Notes: a model not told the origin generated them from the letters alone. A DNA stretch of 26,486 nt from an uncultured Prevotella sp. (GCA_934202525.1 CAKPYB010000040.1:1-26486); one strand, 5' to 3'. Positions 15,068 through 24,480 are shown, counted from the first letter of the stretch. Numbers and translations: made by a program.

Positions 15068-15079
15068 CTTTATTCCTAA

Positions 15080-16165
15080 TTATTTAAGTGTTTCTACAAA
15101 CTTATCAAACATGAACTCAGTATCCACAGGGCCTGAGCAAGCCTCTGGGTGGAACTGGCTTGAGAACCAAGGGTTCACCTTGTGGCGGATACCCTCGTTA
15201 GAGCCATCATTCATATTTACAAAGAGTTCCTCCCAATCGTTGCCCAATGTCTTGGCATCAACGGCATAACCGTGGTTCTGAGAGGTGATGTAGCAATTGT
15301 TGGTTCCTACCATGCGCACTGGCTGGTTGTGTGAACGGTGACCATACTTCAACTTGTAGATAGTAGCACCGGCTGCCTTAGAAAGCAACTGGTTACCCAT
15401 ACAGATACCGCAGATAGGCTTGCGGCTCTGGCTAATCTGCTTGCGAATAATGTTTACTGCATCCTCGCACATATCTGGGTCACCAGGACCATTGGCCAGG
15501 AACAATCCGTCGAAGTCCATATCGGTGTAATCGTAATTCCATGGCACACGGATCACCTCTACGCCTCTGTTGATGAGGCAACGGATGATGTTTGCCTTCA
15601 CACCGCAGTCAACGAGTACCACCTTCTTGCCGGCACCCTCGTTGTAACGGATAATCTCCTTGCAGCTCACCTGGTCAACGAAGTTTACACCCTCGTAGTT
15701 AGCCTCAGGGATGTTGTCTGGTTCATCATCAAAGAGAATCTTACCCATCATCACACCATGCTCACGAAGCACCTTAGTCAACTCACGGGTATCGATGCCT
15801 GTGATTCCTGGCACCTTTTCGCGCTTCAACCAGTCGGCAAGACTCTCCACTGCATTCCAGTGGCTGTACTGCTCGCTGTAATCATTCACGATGATGGCAG
15901 AAGCATAAATCTTGTCACTCTCCATGAAGGTTGGCAAACCATTCTCCTCGAAAGTAAATGGTGGCACACCATAGTTGCCCACGAGAGGGAATGTAAGTGT
16001 CATCAACTGACCGGCGTAAGAAGGGTCGGTCAAACTCTCTGGATATCCCATCATGGCTGTGTTGAACACAACCTCGCCCGCTACAGGAGCGTCATATCCA
16101 AAAGATTTGCCATGGAACTTGGTTCCATCGCTCAAAACTAAGGTTACTTTTTTCATATCTGACAT
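15080..16165 (-). CDS. carA: Carbamoyl-phosphate synthase small (glutaminase) subunit
   Basis: A 361-residue subunit that hydrolyses glutamine and passes ammonia to CarB. The N-terminal CPSase domain shows LVLSDGTKFHGKSFGY and EVVFNTAMMGYPESLTDPSY; the class I glutaminase domain starts near residue 175 (KVVLVDCGVKANIIRCL) and holds the nucleophile in ICGICMGNQLL, where most relatives have GHQ, and the His/Glu pair in QFHPEACSGP. The ATG three codons later (MKKVTL) is an alternative start. It follows the PurF-like gene by 66 bp and precedes carB by 12 bp in one leftward operon. Confidence 0.96.
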   Translation of the reverse strand: MSDMKKVTLVLSDGTKFHGKSFGYDAPVAGEVVFNTAMMGYPESLTDPSYAGQLMTLTFPLVGNYGVPPFTFEENGLPTFMESDKIYASAIIVNDYSEQYSHWNAVESLADWLKREKVPGITGIDTRELTKVLREHGVMMGKILFDDEPDNIPEANYEGVNFVDQVSCKEIIRYNEGAGKKVVLVDCGVKANIIRCLINRGVEVIRVPWNYDYTDMDFDGLFLANGPGDPDMCEDAVNIIRKQISQSRKPICGICMGNQLLSKAAGATIYKLKYGHRSHNQPVRMVGTNNCYITSQNHGYAVDAKTLGNDWEELFVNMNDGSNEGIRHKVNPWFSSQFHPEACSGPVDTEFMFDKFVETLK

Positions 16166-16231
16166 TTGATTCTTTTATTTCATACTTATAAGAGCAAATG
16201 AATTCTTCACTCTTCGTTCTTCTCTATTCAC

Positions 16232-18115
16232 TTATTTATGATAAACGTTTTCGATGTAGTTTACAAACGACTGGTTGCAGAGCTTCGTGCCGCCTGGGGT
16301 TGGATAATGACCGGTGAAATACCAGTCACCCTTGTGGTTTGGAATCGCCTCGCGCAAGCCCTCGATGCTCTGGAATACAAGCTGGATAGGAGTGGTCATG
16401 CCCTCTGGGCGAAGCATCTCAACAATTTTCTCGTTGATTTCCTCGGTGCTGAATGGCTTGTAGATGGAGCGTACCGGATTGATCTGCTCCTCCTTTGGCT
16501 TTGCCAGTTCTGCCTTGCAAGCCTCATAGGTCTGCTCGATAAGGTCTTCCATCTTGCGCTCTTTCAAAAGCTGGATGGCAGCACGGAACACGCAGAACTC
16601 TTCCAGTCTTGCCATATCGATGCCGTAGTAATCCGGATATCGGATCTGAGGGGCACTGGAAACCACTACGATCTTCTTAGGATGCAGACGGTCGAGGATG
16701 CGGAGAATACTCTCCTTCAGGGTAGTACCACGCACGATACTATCATCGATAATGACAAGATTATCCACATTCGGCTCGATGCTTCCGTAGGTTACATCAT
16801 ACACATGGCTCGCCAGGTCGTTACGACTGTTGCCCTCTGTGATGAAGGTACGGAGTTTGATATCCTTCCATGCTATCTTTTCTGAGCGGACGAAGTCGCC
16901 GAGGATTTCGTATAATTCTTCTTTTGATGGAACATGGTCGAGGTTTGCAATCTGCTCAATCTTGGTCTCATTAAGATACTTCTTGAAACCGCTCAACATG
17001 CCATAGTAAGCCACCTCGGCAGTGTTCGGGATATAGCTGAACACGGTGTGGTCTACATCATAATCCACAGCCTTCAGGATAGGCTGGGTCAACTGCTCAC
17101 CCAACTGCTTACGCTCCTTATAGATATCCTTGTCGGAACCACGACTGAAGTAGATGCGCTCGAATGAGCAGGCTGAATCGCCCTTCTGCTCCATGATGCG
17201 CTCGATGCTGCACTCTCCGTTCTTCTTCACGAGAAGCGCCGTGCCCGGCATCAGTTCCTGCACTTCCTCTGCCTCTAGGTCAAAGGTGGTCTGGAGTACA
17301 GGGCGCTCGCTGGCTACTACCACGATTTCATCGTTCTTGTAATAGAACGCAGGACGGATGCCCCAAGGGTCGCGCATAGAGAACATTTCACCCGAACCGG
17401 TGATACCGCAAACCACATAACCGCCATCAAAGTTCTTCATCGTGGTCTTGAGTACATTGCTCATCTTCACGTGGTCTTCTATATAGTTGGTGATATCGGT
17501 ATTCTGCATCTCCATCGCCTTTGCAGCTACGAAGTTGCGCTCCACCTCTCTGTCCAGACGGTGGCCCATCAGTTCAAGCATGATGTAGGTGTCGCTGTAG
17601 ATGCGAGGACTCTGGCCCTGCTTGGTAAGTTCCTCGAAGATTTCATCTACGTTGGTCATGTTGAAGTTACCACAAAGGCAGAGGTTCTTCGCCTTCCAGT
17701 TGTTACGTCGCAGGAATGGGTGCACATACTGAATGCCACTCTTTCCGGTGGTACTGTAGCGCAGGTGTCCCATATAAAGTTCGCCTGCAAAAGGCAGTTC
17801 CTCTTTAGCGAACTTTGCATCAGCAAGCTGCTCGGGAGTCAGGCTCTTGAAGTTGGCATTCGCCTTGCCGAAGATTTCGGTCACGGCATTCTTGCCCTCT
17901 GCACGCTCACGGAACATATACTCATGACCAGGCTTACCGCCCAGTTTGACACAAGCCATACCAGCACCTTCCTGGCCACGGTTGTGCTGCTTCTCCATCA
18001 TCAGATAGAGTTTGTTGAGTGCGTACATCCAAGTACCATACTTCTGCTGGTAATACTCCAGTGGCTTGAGCAATCTGATCATTGCTACACCACACTCATG
18101 TTTCAATGGTTCCAT
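16232..18115 (-). CDS. Amidophosphoribosyltransferase-like protein, long Bacteroidota form
   Basis: A 627-residue PurF-type protein, well above the usual 470-510. Class II glutaminase features: a Cys at position 8 (KHECGVAMI) that would need propeptide removal, KQHNRGQEGAG with one extra residue against the usual QHRGQ, and GHLRYSTTG. The oxyanion-hole segment reads LCGNFNMTN where PurF has LAHNGNLTN, so Asn is kept but Gly is replaced by Phe. The phosphoribosyltransferase half keeps ERIYFSRGSDKDIY and an intact PRPP loop VIIDDSIVRGTT. An insertion near residues 390-430 and a long C-terminal extension account for the extra length. It heads the operon with carA and carB. It may be the purine enzyme PurF or a paralogue with altered glutamine use. 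Confidence 0.82.
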   Translation of the reverse strand: MEPLKHECGVAMIRLLKPLEYYQQKYGTWMYALNKLYLMMEKQHNRGQEGAGMACVKLGGKPGHEYMFRERAEGKNAVTEIFGKANANFKSLTPEQLADAKFAKEELPFAGELYMGHLRYSTTGKSGIQYVHPFLRRNNWKAKNLCLCGNFNMTNVDEIFEELTKQGQSPRIYSDTYIMLELMGHRLDREVERNFVAAKAMEMQNTDITNYIEDHVKMSNVLKTTMKNFDGGYVVCGITGSGEMFSMRDPWGIRPAFYYKNDEIVVVASERPVLQTTFDLEAEEVQELMPGTALLVKKNGECSIERIMEQKGDSACSFERIYFSRGSDKDIYKERKQLGEQLTQPILKAVDYDVDHTVFSYIPNTAEVAYYGMLSGFKKYLNETKIEQIANLDHVPSKEELYEILGDFVRSEKIAWKDIKLRTFITEGNSRNDLASHVYDVTYGSIEPNVDNLVIIDDSIVRGTTLKESILRILDRLHPKKIVVVSSAPQIRYPDYYGIDMARLEEFCVFRAAIQLLKERKMEDLIEQTYEACKAELAKPKEEQINPVRSIYKPFSTEEINEKIVEMLRPEGMTTPIQLVFQSIEGLREAIPNHKGDWYFTGHYPTPGGTKLCNQSFVNYIENVYHK

Positions 18116-18182
18116 CTCTCTATTATCCTTATCTTATTTAGTTAAATTTGAATATACCTATCCGAGGGATCCCCCTCCAAAA

Positions 18183-18215
18183 AAAGGGAAACGTCAAGAA
18201 ATGACGAATCCCTTT
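18183..18215 (-). terminator. Intrinsic terminator of glmS
   Basis: On the minus strand AAAGGGA pairs with TCCCTTT and an inner CGTC/GACG stem, followed by a run of seven T. It separates glmS from the PurF-like gene, which therefore needs its own promoter in 18116-18180, where no TAnnTTTG was found. Confidence 0.82.
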
Positions 18216-18220
18216 ATATA

Positions 18221-20125
18221 TTATTCTACAGTAACTGACTTGGCCAAGTTTCTAGGTTGGTCAACGTCCTTGCCCTTACATACAGCTACATGGTAAGCCA
18301 AGAGCTGCAAAGGAATGGTAGCCAATAATGGCTCCAGGCACTCCAAGGTCTCAGGGAGTTCAATCACTTCGTCGGCAATCTTGGAAATGGTTTCATCGCC
18401 ATTGCTGACAATAGCAATAACACGACCCTGACGGGCTTTGATCTCCTGAATATTAGACAAGACCTTCTCGTACATGAAGTTGTGGGTAGCAATAACTACC
18501 ACTGGCATATCGCTGTCAATCAATGCGATAGGACCATGCTTCATCTCCGCTGCAGGATAACCCTCAGCGTGGATGTAGCTAATCTCCTTCAACTTCAATG
18601 CACCCTCAAGGGCCACAGGATACTGGAATCCACGGCCCAGATAGATGAAATTGCGAGCGTATGTAAACGTACGACTCAAATCAGCTATCTTATTGTTGAG
18701 CTTCAACACTTCCTTCATCTTGGCAGGAATGTTCCAAAGCTGTTCTGTAATCTTCTGATATTCATTTTCGCTGATGGTTCCCCTCTCCTTACCGATGGCA
18801 AGTGCCAGGAGGATAAGGACGGTAACCTGCCCAGTGAACGCCTTGGTAGAGGCAACACCAATCTCCGGACCTACGTGAATATAGGTACCTGTATCTGTCT
18901 CTCGTGCGATGGAAGAACCGATGGAGTTACAGATACCATAGATAAACGCACCGCTCTCCTTGGCAAGCTTGATGGCAGCCAGGGTATCAGCGGTTTCACC
19001 ACTCTGGGAAATGGCGATGACCACATCATCCTTCGTTACCACAGGATTACGGTAACGGAATTCAGATGCATATTCCACTTCCACAGGGATGCGGCAATAG
19101 TTCTCTATCATCTGCTTGCCGATAAGTCCGGCATGCCATGATGTACCACAAGCCACGATGATGATTCGCTTGGCATTGAGAAGCTGCTGGCGATGGTCGG
19201 TAATGGAGCTGAGCACGACACCCATCTCAGTCTCCTTCTTGCTGGTTGTATCGTCGCCATCAGTCATTACGCGAGTTTCCACTGTGCGGCTAACTACACG
19301 ACCACGCATACAGTTACGAAGGCACTCTGGCTGCTCAAAAATTTCCTTCAACATAAAGTGAGGGAAACCGCCCTTCTCTATCTGACCGAGATCAATGTCT
19401 ACGGTCTGTACCTCAGGGTTGAGTTTAACGTTCTGGATGTTCACCACCTGCAATTCCTCACCGAGGCGCATCACAGCGATGTTACCATCCTCCAGATAAA
19501 CCACCTTATCTGTATATTCGATGATAGGACTGGCATCAGAACCGAGATAAAACTCACCATCCTTTCCGATACCTACAACCAACGGACTCTGCTTACGGGC
19601 AGCAATGATCTGATTAGGGTTACGCTTATCAAGAATAGCGATAGCGTAAGCTCCGATTACCTGACGGAGAGCCACCTGAACGGCAGTCAGCAAGTCGAGA
19701 TTTTTCTTTATCTGAATATATTCAATCAGCTGAACGAGAACCTCAGTATCCGTCTCGCTCTTAAACTCTACTCCCTTAGCAATGAGATTTTTCTTGATAT
19801 CGGCATAGTTTTCTATGATTCCATTATGAATCATGGCAAGGTTCTTGCTAGAGGAATAATGCGGGTGAGCATTTACAGCTGAAGGCTCTCCATGGGTAGC
19901 CCAACGAGTATGAGCAATACCCACATGTCCCGAAATATCCTTATCAGAGCAGAACGCTTCAAGATCTGCCACCTTACCCTTTGCTTTGTAAACGTTCAAA
20001 GCACCATCATTACTGATAAGAGCCACACCTGCACTATCGTATCCACGATATTCCAGACGCTTTAAACCTTTGATAAGAGCAGGATAAGCCTCACCCTTAC
20101 CTAAATATCCTACAATGCCACACAT
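18221..20125 (-). CDS. glmS: Glutamine--fructose-6-phosphate aminotransferase (isomerising)
   Basis: Makes glucosamine-6-phosphate from fructose-6-phosphate and glutamine, the entry to peptidoglycan, lipid A and capsule sugars. The longest frame starts at 20167, but Cys must follow the initiator Met, so the start is the ATG at 20125 (MCGIVGYLG), giving 634 residues. Class II glutaminase motifs: LEYRGYDSAG, HTRWATHG, IHNGIIENY. Two SIS sugar domains follow, with VACGTSWHAG, AISQSGETADTLAA and VASTKAFTGQ, and the canonical C-terminal NLAKSVTVE. It lies 52 bp behind the Wza-like gene, so both are probably cotranscribed; no GlmS ribozyme is expected or seen. Confidence 0.97.
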   Translation of the reverse strand: MCGIVGYLGKGEAYPALIKGLKRLEYRGYDSAGVALISNDGALNVYKAKGKVADLEAFCSDKDISGHVGIAHTRWATHGEPSAVNAHPHYSSSKNLAMIHNGIIENYADIKKNLIAKGVEFKSETDTEVLVQLIEYIQIKKNLDLLTAVQVALRQVIGAYAIAILDKRNPNQIIAARKQSPLVVGIGKDGEFYLGSDASPIIEYTDKVVYLEDGNIAVMRLGEELQVVNIQNVKLNPEVQTVDIDLGQIEKGGFPHFMLKEIFEQPECLRNCMRGRVVSRTVETRVMTDGDDTTSKKETEMGVVLSSITDHRQQLLNAKRIIIVACGTSWHAGLIGKQMIENYCRIPVEVEYASEFRYRNPVVTKDDVVIAISQSGETADTLAAIKLAKESGAFIYGICNSIGSSIARETDTGTYIHVGPEIGVASTKAFTGQVTVLILLALAIGKERGTISENEYQKITEQLWNIPAKMKEVLKLNNKIADLSRTFTYARNFIYLGRGFQYPVALEGALKLKEISYIHAEGYPAAEMKHGPIALIDSDMPVVVIATHNFMYEKVLSNIQEIKARQGRVIAIVSNGDETISKIADEVIELPETLECLEPLLATIPLQLLAYHVAVCKGKDVDQPRNLAKSVTVE

Positions 20126-20177
20126 ATATATATTATTATTTTTGTAGTATCCTGATTTTACTCCCACCTATTACCTG

Positions 20178-20978
20178 CTATCGCAAGATATTGACAATCA
20201 ATGATGCAATAGAAATCAATGTTCCAACGGCAGAGAACCACAATGTAGTAGATGAACCGATAGATGAGTTTTGAGCTTTCACCTTATTTGGTTCTACATA
20301 GATAATATCATTCTGCTGCAGATAATAGAATGGCGAATTAATAATATTTGCATCATTCAAGTTCATACGATAAGTATGCTTCTCTCCTGCTGCATCCTGA
20401 CGAATCAATAATACATTGTCGCGCTTACCATAGATGGTCAAGTCGCCACACTGTGCCAAAGCCTCAAGAACACTCATCTTCTCCTGTGGAGCATAAATGA
20501 TTCCTGGCTTTTCTACTTCACCTAATACAGAAACATGGTAACTGCCCATGCGCACCGTAACGATAGGATTCTCGTTCTCTGCCAAGTAAGGCTTCACCTT
20601 ACTCTTGATGAGATCTTCAGCCTGCTTCTTGGTCAAACCGCCGACATGCAAGGTTCCAACAACAGGGAACTCAATATTACCATCATTATCAACCAGATAT
20701 CCCTGCAGGGAACCACTACCATAACTCAGCTGTCCGCCTGTACCCAATGTTTGAGAGACAGAGAGGTTGAAAGGCATTGCAGCCTTAGGATCTGTTGTAA
20801 TTACTGTAATAGTAAGTTCGTCCTTAGGCATAATCTTGGCTTCATAAAGCATTCTTGAAGCAGCCAAACTGATAGAATCTGCATTTTGGAAATAAGCTAC
20901 ATTCTTAGTGCTTCCACAACTGCCAAGCACTAAGAGCATAGTCAAAGCGACTAAAACTGAACTAACGAGTTTTTTCAT
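20178..20978 (-). CDS. Polysaccharide export outer membrane lipoprotein, Wza type
   Basis: A 266-residue lipoprotein. The signal peptide ends in the lipobox LGSC with the acylated Cys at about 21. Residues about 45-130 form the polysaccharide export domain (IMPKDELTITVIT), followed by VDNDGNIEFPVVGTLHVGGL, an SLBB-like domain (SVLGEVEKPGIIYAPQEKMS) and QQNDIIYVEPNK. The C-terminus ends in one hydrophobic helix (SAVGTLISIASLIVNILR), which in Wza crosses the outer membrane. It would be the outer membrane exit of a capsule or exopolysaccharide machine, yet no Wzc kinase or glycosyltransferase is nearby; the downstream gene glmS supplies sugar precursor. Confidence 0.9.
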   Translation of the reverse strand: MKKLVSSVLVALTMLLVLGSCGSTKNVAYFQNADSISLAASRMLYEAKIMPKDELTITVITTDPKAAMPFNLSVSQTLGTGGQLSYGSGSLQGYLVDNDGNIEFPVVGTLHVGGLTKKQAEDLIKSKVKPYLAENENPIVTVRMGSYHVSVLGEVEKPGIIYAPQEKMSVLEALAQCGDLTIYGKRDNVLLIRQDAAGEKHTYRMNLNDANIINSPFYYLQQNDIIYVEPNKVKAQNSSIGSSTTLWFSAVGTLISIASLIVNILR

Positions 20979-21009
20979 TTTCTAAAATTTTCGTTTTAAA
21001 ATATTGGTG

Positions 21010-21041
21010 CAAAATTACGGTATTTTTTTGAATACTGCAAA
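21010..21041 (-). promoter_or_regulatory. Promoter of the Wza-like/glmS transcript
   Basis: Minus-strand TTTG (21038-21041), 20-nt spacer and TAATTTTG (21010-21017) followed by CACC: full Bacteroidota consensus, about 30 nt before the ATG at 20978. Confidence 0.75.
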
Positions 21042-21096
21042 TTTTTGCACCAATAATTCTACTTACGTCTATTTTTTTTTGAAATAATAGCCTTTT

Positions 21097-22551
21097 TTAC
21101 TTATCTTCGATGCCATTTGAAGGCAAATTAAAGCTATAACTGTTATCGAAAATCTTCTTCACCTTATTAATCTCAACGAAGGTTGTGCCTCCACCCTCTC
21201 CAAAGCTACCACTCAGATAAGCAATCTTATCCTCCTCGCCTAAGTAGCCTTTCTGGCGAAGCATACGTACCGCAGCAGTAAACATAGCCTTGGTAGAAAC
21301 CTGATCCTTCTGATGGATTGGAATAATACCATAGCTCAAATTCAACCAGCGCTGAAGTTTCTCCTTGTAGCAGATAGCCAATACCGGATTAGGACCTCGG
21401 AAGGCTGCCAGGTCGCGTGCGGTCTGACCGGTTTCACCATCGGTGATGATACCGGCTACACCCAACTTCTTTGTTGCCTCGATGGCAGCATGAGCAAGGA
21501 AGAGTTTCTGGTCAATCTTACCATCTTCCATTGGATCAATATCATTCAGTGGAGACTTGTCCTTCTCTGCCTGCTCAGCAATACGGGCCATGGTCTGCAC
21601 TGCCTCTACAGGATACTTACCACTTGCTGTTTCACCAGAAAGCATCAGTGCATCGGTGCGATAGAAGATTGCATTGGCAATATCGGTTACCTCTGCACGG
21701 GTAGGACGTGGGTTCTTGATCATGGTATGCAACATCTGTGTAGCCACGATTACCGGTTTCTGCGCCTTCACACACTTAGAGATGATACGACGCTGGATGC
21801 CTGGAATTCTCTCGATTGGCACCTCGATACCCAAGTCACCACGGGCAATCATGATACCATAGCAAGCATCAATAATCTCGTCAATATTATCAACACCTTC
21901 CTGATTTTCTATCTTTGAGATAATTTTGATATCGCTGTTATGAGCATCCAAAATGTCCTGAACAGCCTTCACATCGGCAGCATTGCGCACAAAAGAGTGA
22001 GCGATGAAATCAATATCCAACTCGATAGCGAGTTCAATATTCCGGCGGTCTTTCTCAGTCAGTGCAGGCAGGTCGATATGCTCCCCCGGCACATTCACGC
22101 TCTTGTGAGCACCGAGCACACCTTCGTTCTGAACCTCAGCAACCAACATAGGGCCCTGATTGTCGATAATCTTCATATCGAGTTCACCATCATCGAAGAG
22201 CAAATCATCACCAACCTTAACATCGGCTGCGATGTCAGGATAGCTCACATTCACAATATCATGAGAAGACTCCATTTCCGGACGTCCAAAGATTTTCACT
22301 ACATCACCAACATTGTAGTGGATTGGCTCCTTTACACCGGTAGTTCGCACCTCAGGACCTTTGGTATCAATCATAATACCAATATGTGGAGACACGGCTC
22401 TTACATTCTTTACGATGGTGCGTATACCCTCTTCTGTGGCATGAGCAGTATTCATACGAACTACGTTCATACCGGCGAAAAACAGCTTTCGGATAAAATC
22501 CTGATCACATCTACGATCACTGATGGAAGCGACAATCTTTGTTTGTTTCAT
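21097..22551 (-). CDS. pyk: Pyruvate kinase
   Basis: A 484-residue glycolytic enzyme transferring phosphate from phosphoenolpyruvate to ADP. Motifs: KIVASISDRRCDQDF at the N-terminus (most relatives have TIGP here), the substrate Arg in GMNVVRMNTAH, MIDTKGPEVRTTG, the signature IISKIENQEGVDNIDEII with catalytic Lys, MIARGDLGIEVP, and TQMLHTMIKNPRPTRAEVTD. The B domain spans about residues 75-170 and the allosteric C domain starts near 350. It stands as a single gene with its own promoter; the downstream 118-bp gap has only a weak A/T-rich hairpin and no clear terminator. Confidence 0.97.
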   Translation of the reverse strand: MKQTKIVASISDRRCDQDFIRKLFFAGMNVVRMNTAHATEEGIRTIVKNVRAVSPHIGIMIDTKGPEVRTTGVKEPIHYNVGDVVKIFGRPEMESSHDIVNVSYPDIAADVKVGDDLLFDDGELDMKIIDNQGPMLVAEVQNEGVLGAHKSVNVPGEHIDLPALTEKDRRNIELAIELDIDFIAHSFVRNAADVKAVQDILDAHNSDIKIISKIENQEGVDNIDEIIDACYGIMIARGDLGIEVPIERIPGIQRRIISKCVKAQKPVIVATQMLHTMIKNPRPTRAEVTDIANAIFYRTDALMLSGETASGKYPVEAVQTMARIAEQAEKDKSPLNDIDPMEDGKIDQKLFLAHAAIEATKKLGVAGIITDGETGQTARDLAAFRGPNPVLAICYKEKLQRWLNLSYGIIPIHQKDQVSTKAMFTAAVRMLRQKGYLGEEDKIAYLSGSFGEGGGTTFVEINKVKKIFDNSYSFNLPSNGIEDK

Positions 22552-22618
22552 ATTTGTAATTTACCTTATTGAAATTTCAATGTTTGCGGTATTTCTACCA
22601 TATTTCTTAAATTGCGTG

Positions 22619-22648
22619 CAAAGATACAAAGAATTTCTGAAATACAAA
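22619..22648 (-). promoter_or_regulatory. Promoter of pyk
   Basis: Minus-strand TTTG (22645-22648), an 18-nt spacer and TATCTTTG (22619-22626) followed by CACGC. The spacer is slightly short. The leader is about 60 nt. Confidence 0.68.
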
Positions 22649-22717
22649 ACATCTGAAATACAAAATATATATAAAATATTGGGTTACTTTCAAATTGAAA
22701 GCGCATAAAACAGAAAA

Positions 22718-22755
22718 TCTAGCCAATGGGACACTTCTCGTTCCCATTGACTAGA
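22718..22755 (-). terminator. Terminator of the TPM-lemA operon
   Basis: Arms 22718-22731 and 22742-22755 (TCTAGCCAATGGGA against TCCCATTGACTAGA) pair over 14 bp with one G-T wobble around a 10-nt loop. On the minus strand TTTTCTGTTTTAT follows. Confidence 0.82.
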
Positions 22756-22809
22756 TGACAAATCTATTAATCCCATTGAAAAACAGGATTCTTGATGATT
22801 GATTCAAAA

Positions 22810-23439
22810 TTAGATATCCAAGTCTGGTGCCTTCTCAGCTCCTGCTGCAGCCTCAAACTTTGGCATCACACTGAAATTGAAGAGACCGGCGATAAGAGCA
22901 CTAGGCATCTTTCTAACTGTCTGGTTATAGTTCTGGACAGCTTCATTATACTTGCGGCGCGCTTCACTGATACGGTTTTCCGTACCCTCTTCCTGAACCT
23001 GAAGAGCCTTGAAGTTCTCGCTGGCTTTCAACTCAGGATATTTCTCGGCTACTACCATCAGCTTGGAGAAAGCATTCGCCAACTCGCCCTGTGCAGCAGC
23101 ATACTTCTTCAGGCTAGCCTCAGTAAGATTGTTTGCATCCAACTTTACCTGACCTACAGCAGCACGAGCCTTGGTCACCTCGGCGAAGGTTTCTTTCTCA
23201 TGCTTGGCATAAGCCTTTACAATCTTAGCCAACTGTGGCATCATGTCTGCACGACGCTGATACTGAGTCTGAACATTAGCCAACTCTGTGGTAGCCAGCT
23301 CCTGCTTCTCTACCAATCCGTTATAACCACTGAACATCCATAGTACCAGCACAACTACGATGCCCAAGATGATCCAACTTTTCTTTATTCTTCTCTTTGC
23401 CGGTTGCATGTTTGAATTCATTGTTTGTTCCATTGTCAT
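22810..23439 (-). CDS. lemA: LemA family membrane protein
   Basis: A 209-residue protein with a single membrane helix at about 22-40 (SWIILGIVVVLVLWMFSG) after a short basic N-terminus, then a long helical bundle with the family motif YNGLVEKQELATTELANVQTQ (residues about 39-59, split at the membrane end) and NFSVMPKFEA near the C-terminus. LemA proteins are widespread and poorly understood; they are commonly encoded beside TPM-domain proteins, as here, where the TPM gene lies 96 bp upstream on the same strand. A joint role at the cell envelope is likely but unproven. Confidence 0.92.
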   Translation of the reverse strand: MTMEQTMNSNMQPAKRRIKKSWIILGIVVVLVLWMFSGYNGLVEKQELATTELANVQTQYQRRADMMPQLAKIVKAYAKHEKETFAEVTKARAAVGQVKLDANNLTEASLKKYAAAQGELANAFSKLMVVAEKYPELKASENFKALQVQEEGTENRISEARRKYNEAVQNYNQTVRKMPSALIAGLFNFSVMPKFEAAAGAEKAPDLDI

Positions 23440-23535
23440 TATTATTAATTAATTATTTACTCTAAACTACCAACTCTAACCTATTAATTATCAGCTATTA
23501 GCTATCAATTACTAACCATAAACTTTAATCGGCCA

Positions 23536-24360
23536 TCACCATCCTCCGCCAGAGCCACCGCCGCTAAAGGTACCTCCGCCAAAAGAACCACCCGAGAAAC
23601 CACCCCCGGAAGAACCGCCACCTCCCATAAAGAAAGGAGGTATCCAGTCGTCATCATTGTTTTTCCTACGAGACTGATTTCTCTGCTGATTCTTCGGTCT
23701 TGGTTTCACTATACCAAGCATCTCCAGGATATACCGGATAAGCTGATAGATAGGAACACCGAAAAAGATAAGGAACAGGATTATGACCAGGAACCAGTCC
23801 TCTCCGTCATTAACCGAACCTTCATCAACATCCGCAATTCCCGTCCGTCCACTTTTCACCTTATTATATATAGCACGGCTCACAGATGCTACCGCCTCGC
23901 CCGGATCATCTTCTCGCATGTACTTCACGATGCAAGCCCGGGCAATATCATCGCAGTCTACATCGGTCAACTCACCCTCCAGTCCACTTCCTTGAGCAAT
24001 AAAGTATTTATGGTCCTCCACCGCGATGACGATAACCAGTCCTCTCCGGCTCTTCTTGTAACCGATACCATATTGATTACCCACATCCTGCGCCATTCGG
24101 AAGGCATCCTGGTTGTCAACCTTTCCCACAATGATGAGCACATTCTGTACGCCACACTCCAACTTCAGTTTCTGAAGATAGAAATTGGCAGAATCCTTCT
24201 GAGCCTTGTCAACATATCCATCTGGGTCGGAAACATATTGCGTAGAATCCCTGAGGAAAGGAATCGGTACATTTTTCGCCGTCCAGACCTCCCCAGCCGT
24301 CAACGCCAATGCATAGAAGGCAACAATCATCAAAGCCAAAAAATATCTCTTAAATCTCAT
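23536..24360 (-). CDS. TPM-domain protein with Gly/Ser-rich tail (YgcG type)
   Basis: The longest frame starts at 24381, inside the promoter, so I choose the ATG at 24360 (MRFKRYFLALMIVAF), giving 274 residues. A signal peptide is followed by PDGYVDKAQKDSANFYL, then the TPM fold with VLIIVGKVD, GIGYKKSRRGLVIVIA and the FIAQGSGLEGELTD stretch, a membrane helix near 190-212 (FLVIILFLIFFGVPIY), a basic Asn-rich linker and a tail of GGGSSGGGFSGG repeats. The topology puts the TPM domain in the periplasm. Some TPM domains act as phosphatases; substrate here is unknown. It is the first gene of an operon with lemA. Confidence 0.88.
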   Translation of the reverse strand: MRFKRYFLALMIVAFYALALTAGEVWTAKNVPIPFLRDSTQYVSDPDGYVDKAQKDSANFYLQKLKLECGVQNVLIIVGKVDNQDAFRMAQDVGNQYGIGYKKSRRGLVIVIAVEDHKYFIAQGSGLEGELTDVDCDDIARACIVKYMREDDPGEAVASVSRAIYNKVKSGRTGIADVDEGSVNDGEDWFLVIILFLIFFGVPIYQLIRYILEMLGIVKPRPKNQQRNQSRRKNNDDDWIPPFFMGGGGSSGGGFSGGSFGGGTFSGGGSGGGW

Positions 24361-24378
24361 AATTTCTCTATTTTGGTG

Positions 24379-24410
24379 CAAAAATACGCAATAAAAACCT
24401 TATATGCAAA
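24379..24410 (-). promoter_or_regulatory. Promoter of the TPM-lemA operon
   Basis: Minus-strand TTTG (24407-24410), 20-nt spacer, TATTTTTG (24379-24386) and CACC. The transcript should begin near 24373, only about 12 nt before the ATG at 24360. Confidence 0.72.
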
Positions 24411-24449
24411 TACTTAGAGCATTATTTTTGCAAAAAAAGCCTTAAGTAT

Positions 24450-24480
24450 TTTGTTATATCATAAAAAACTTGTATCTTTG
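24450..24480 (+). promoter_or_regulatory. Promoter of the HU gene
   Basis: TTTG (24450-24453), 19-nt spacer, TATCTTTG (24473-24480), then CACACC. It is divergent from the TPM-lemA promoter and gives a leader of about 40 nt. Confidence 0.75.
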
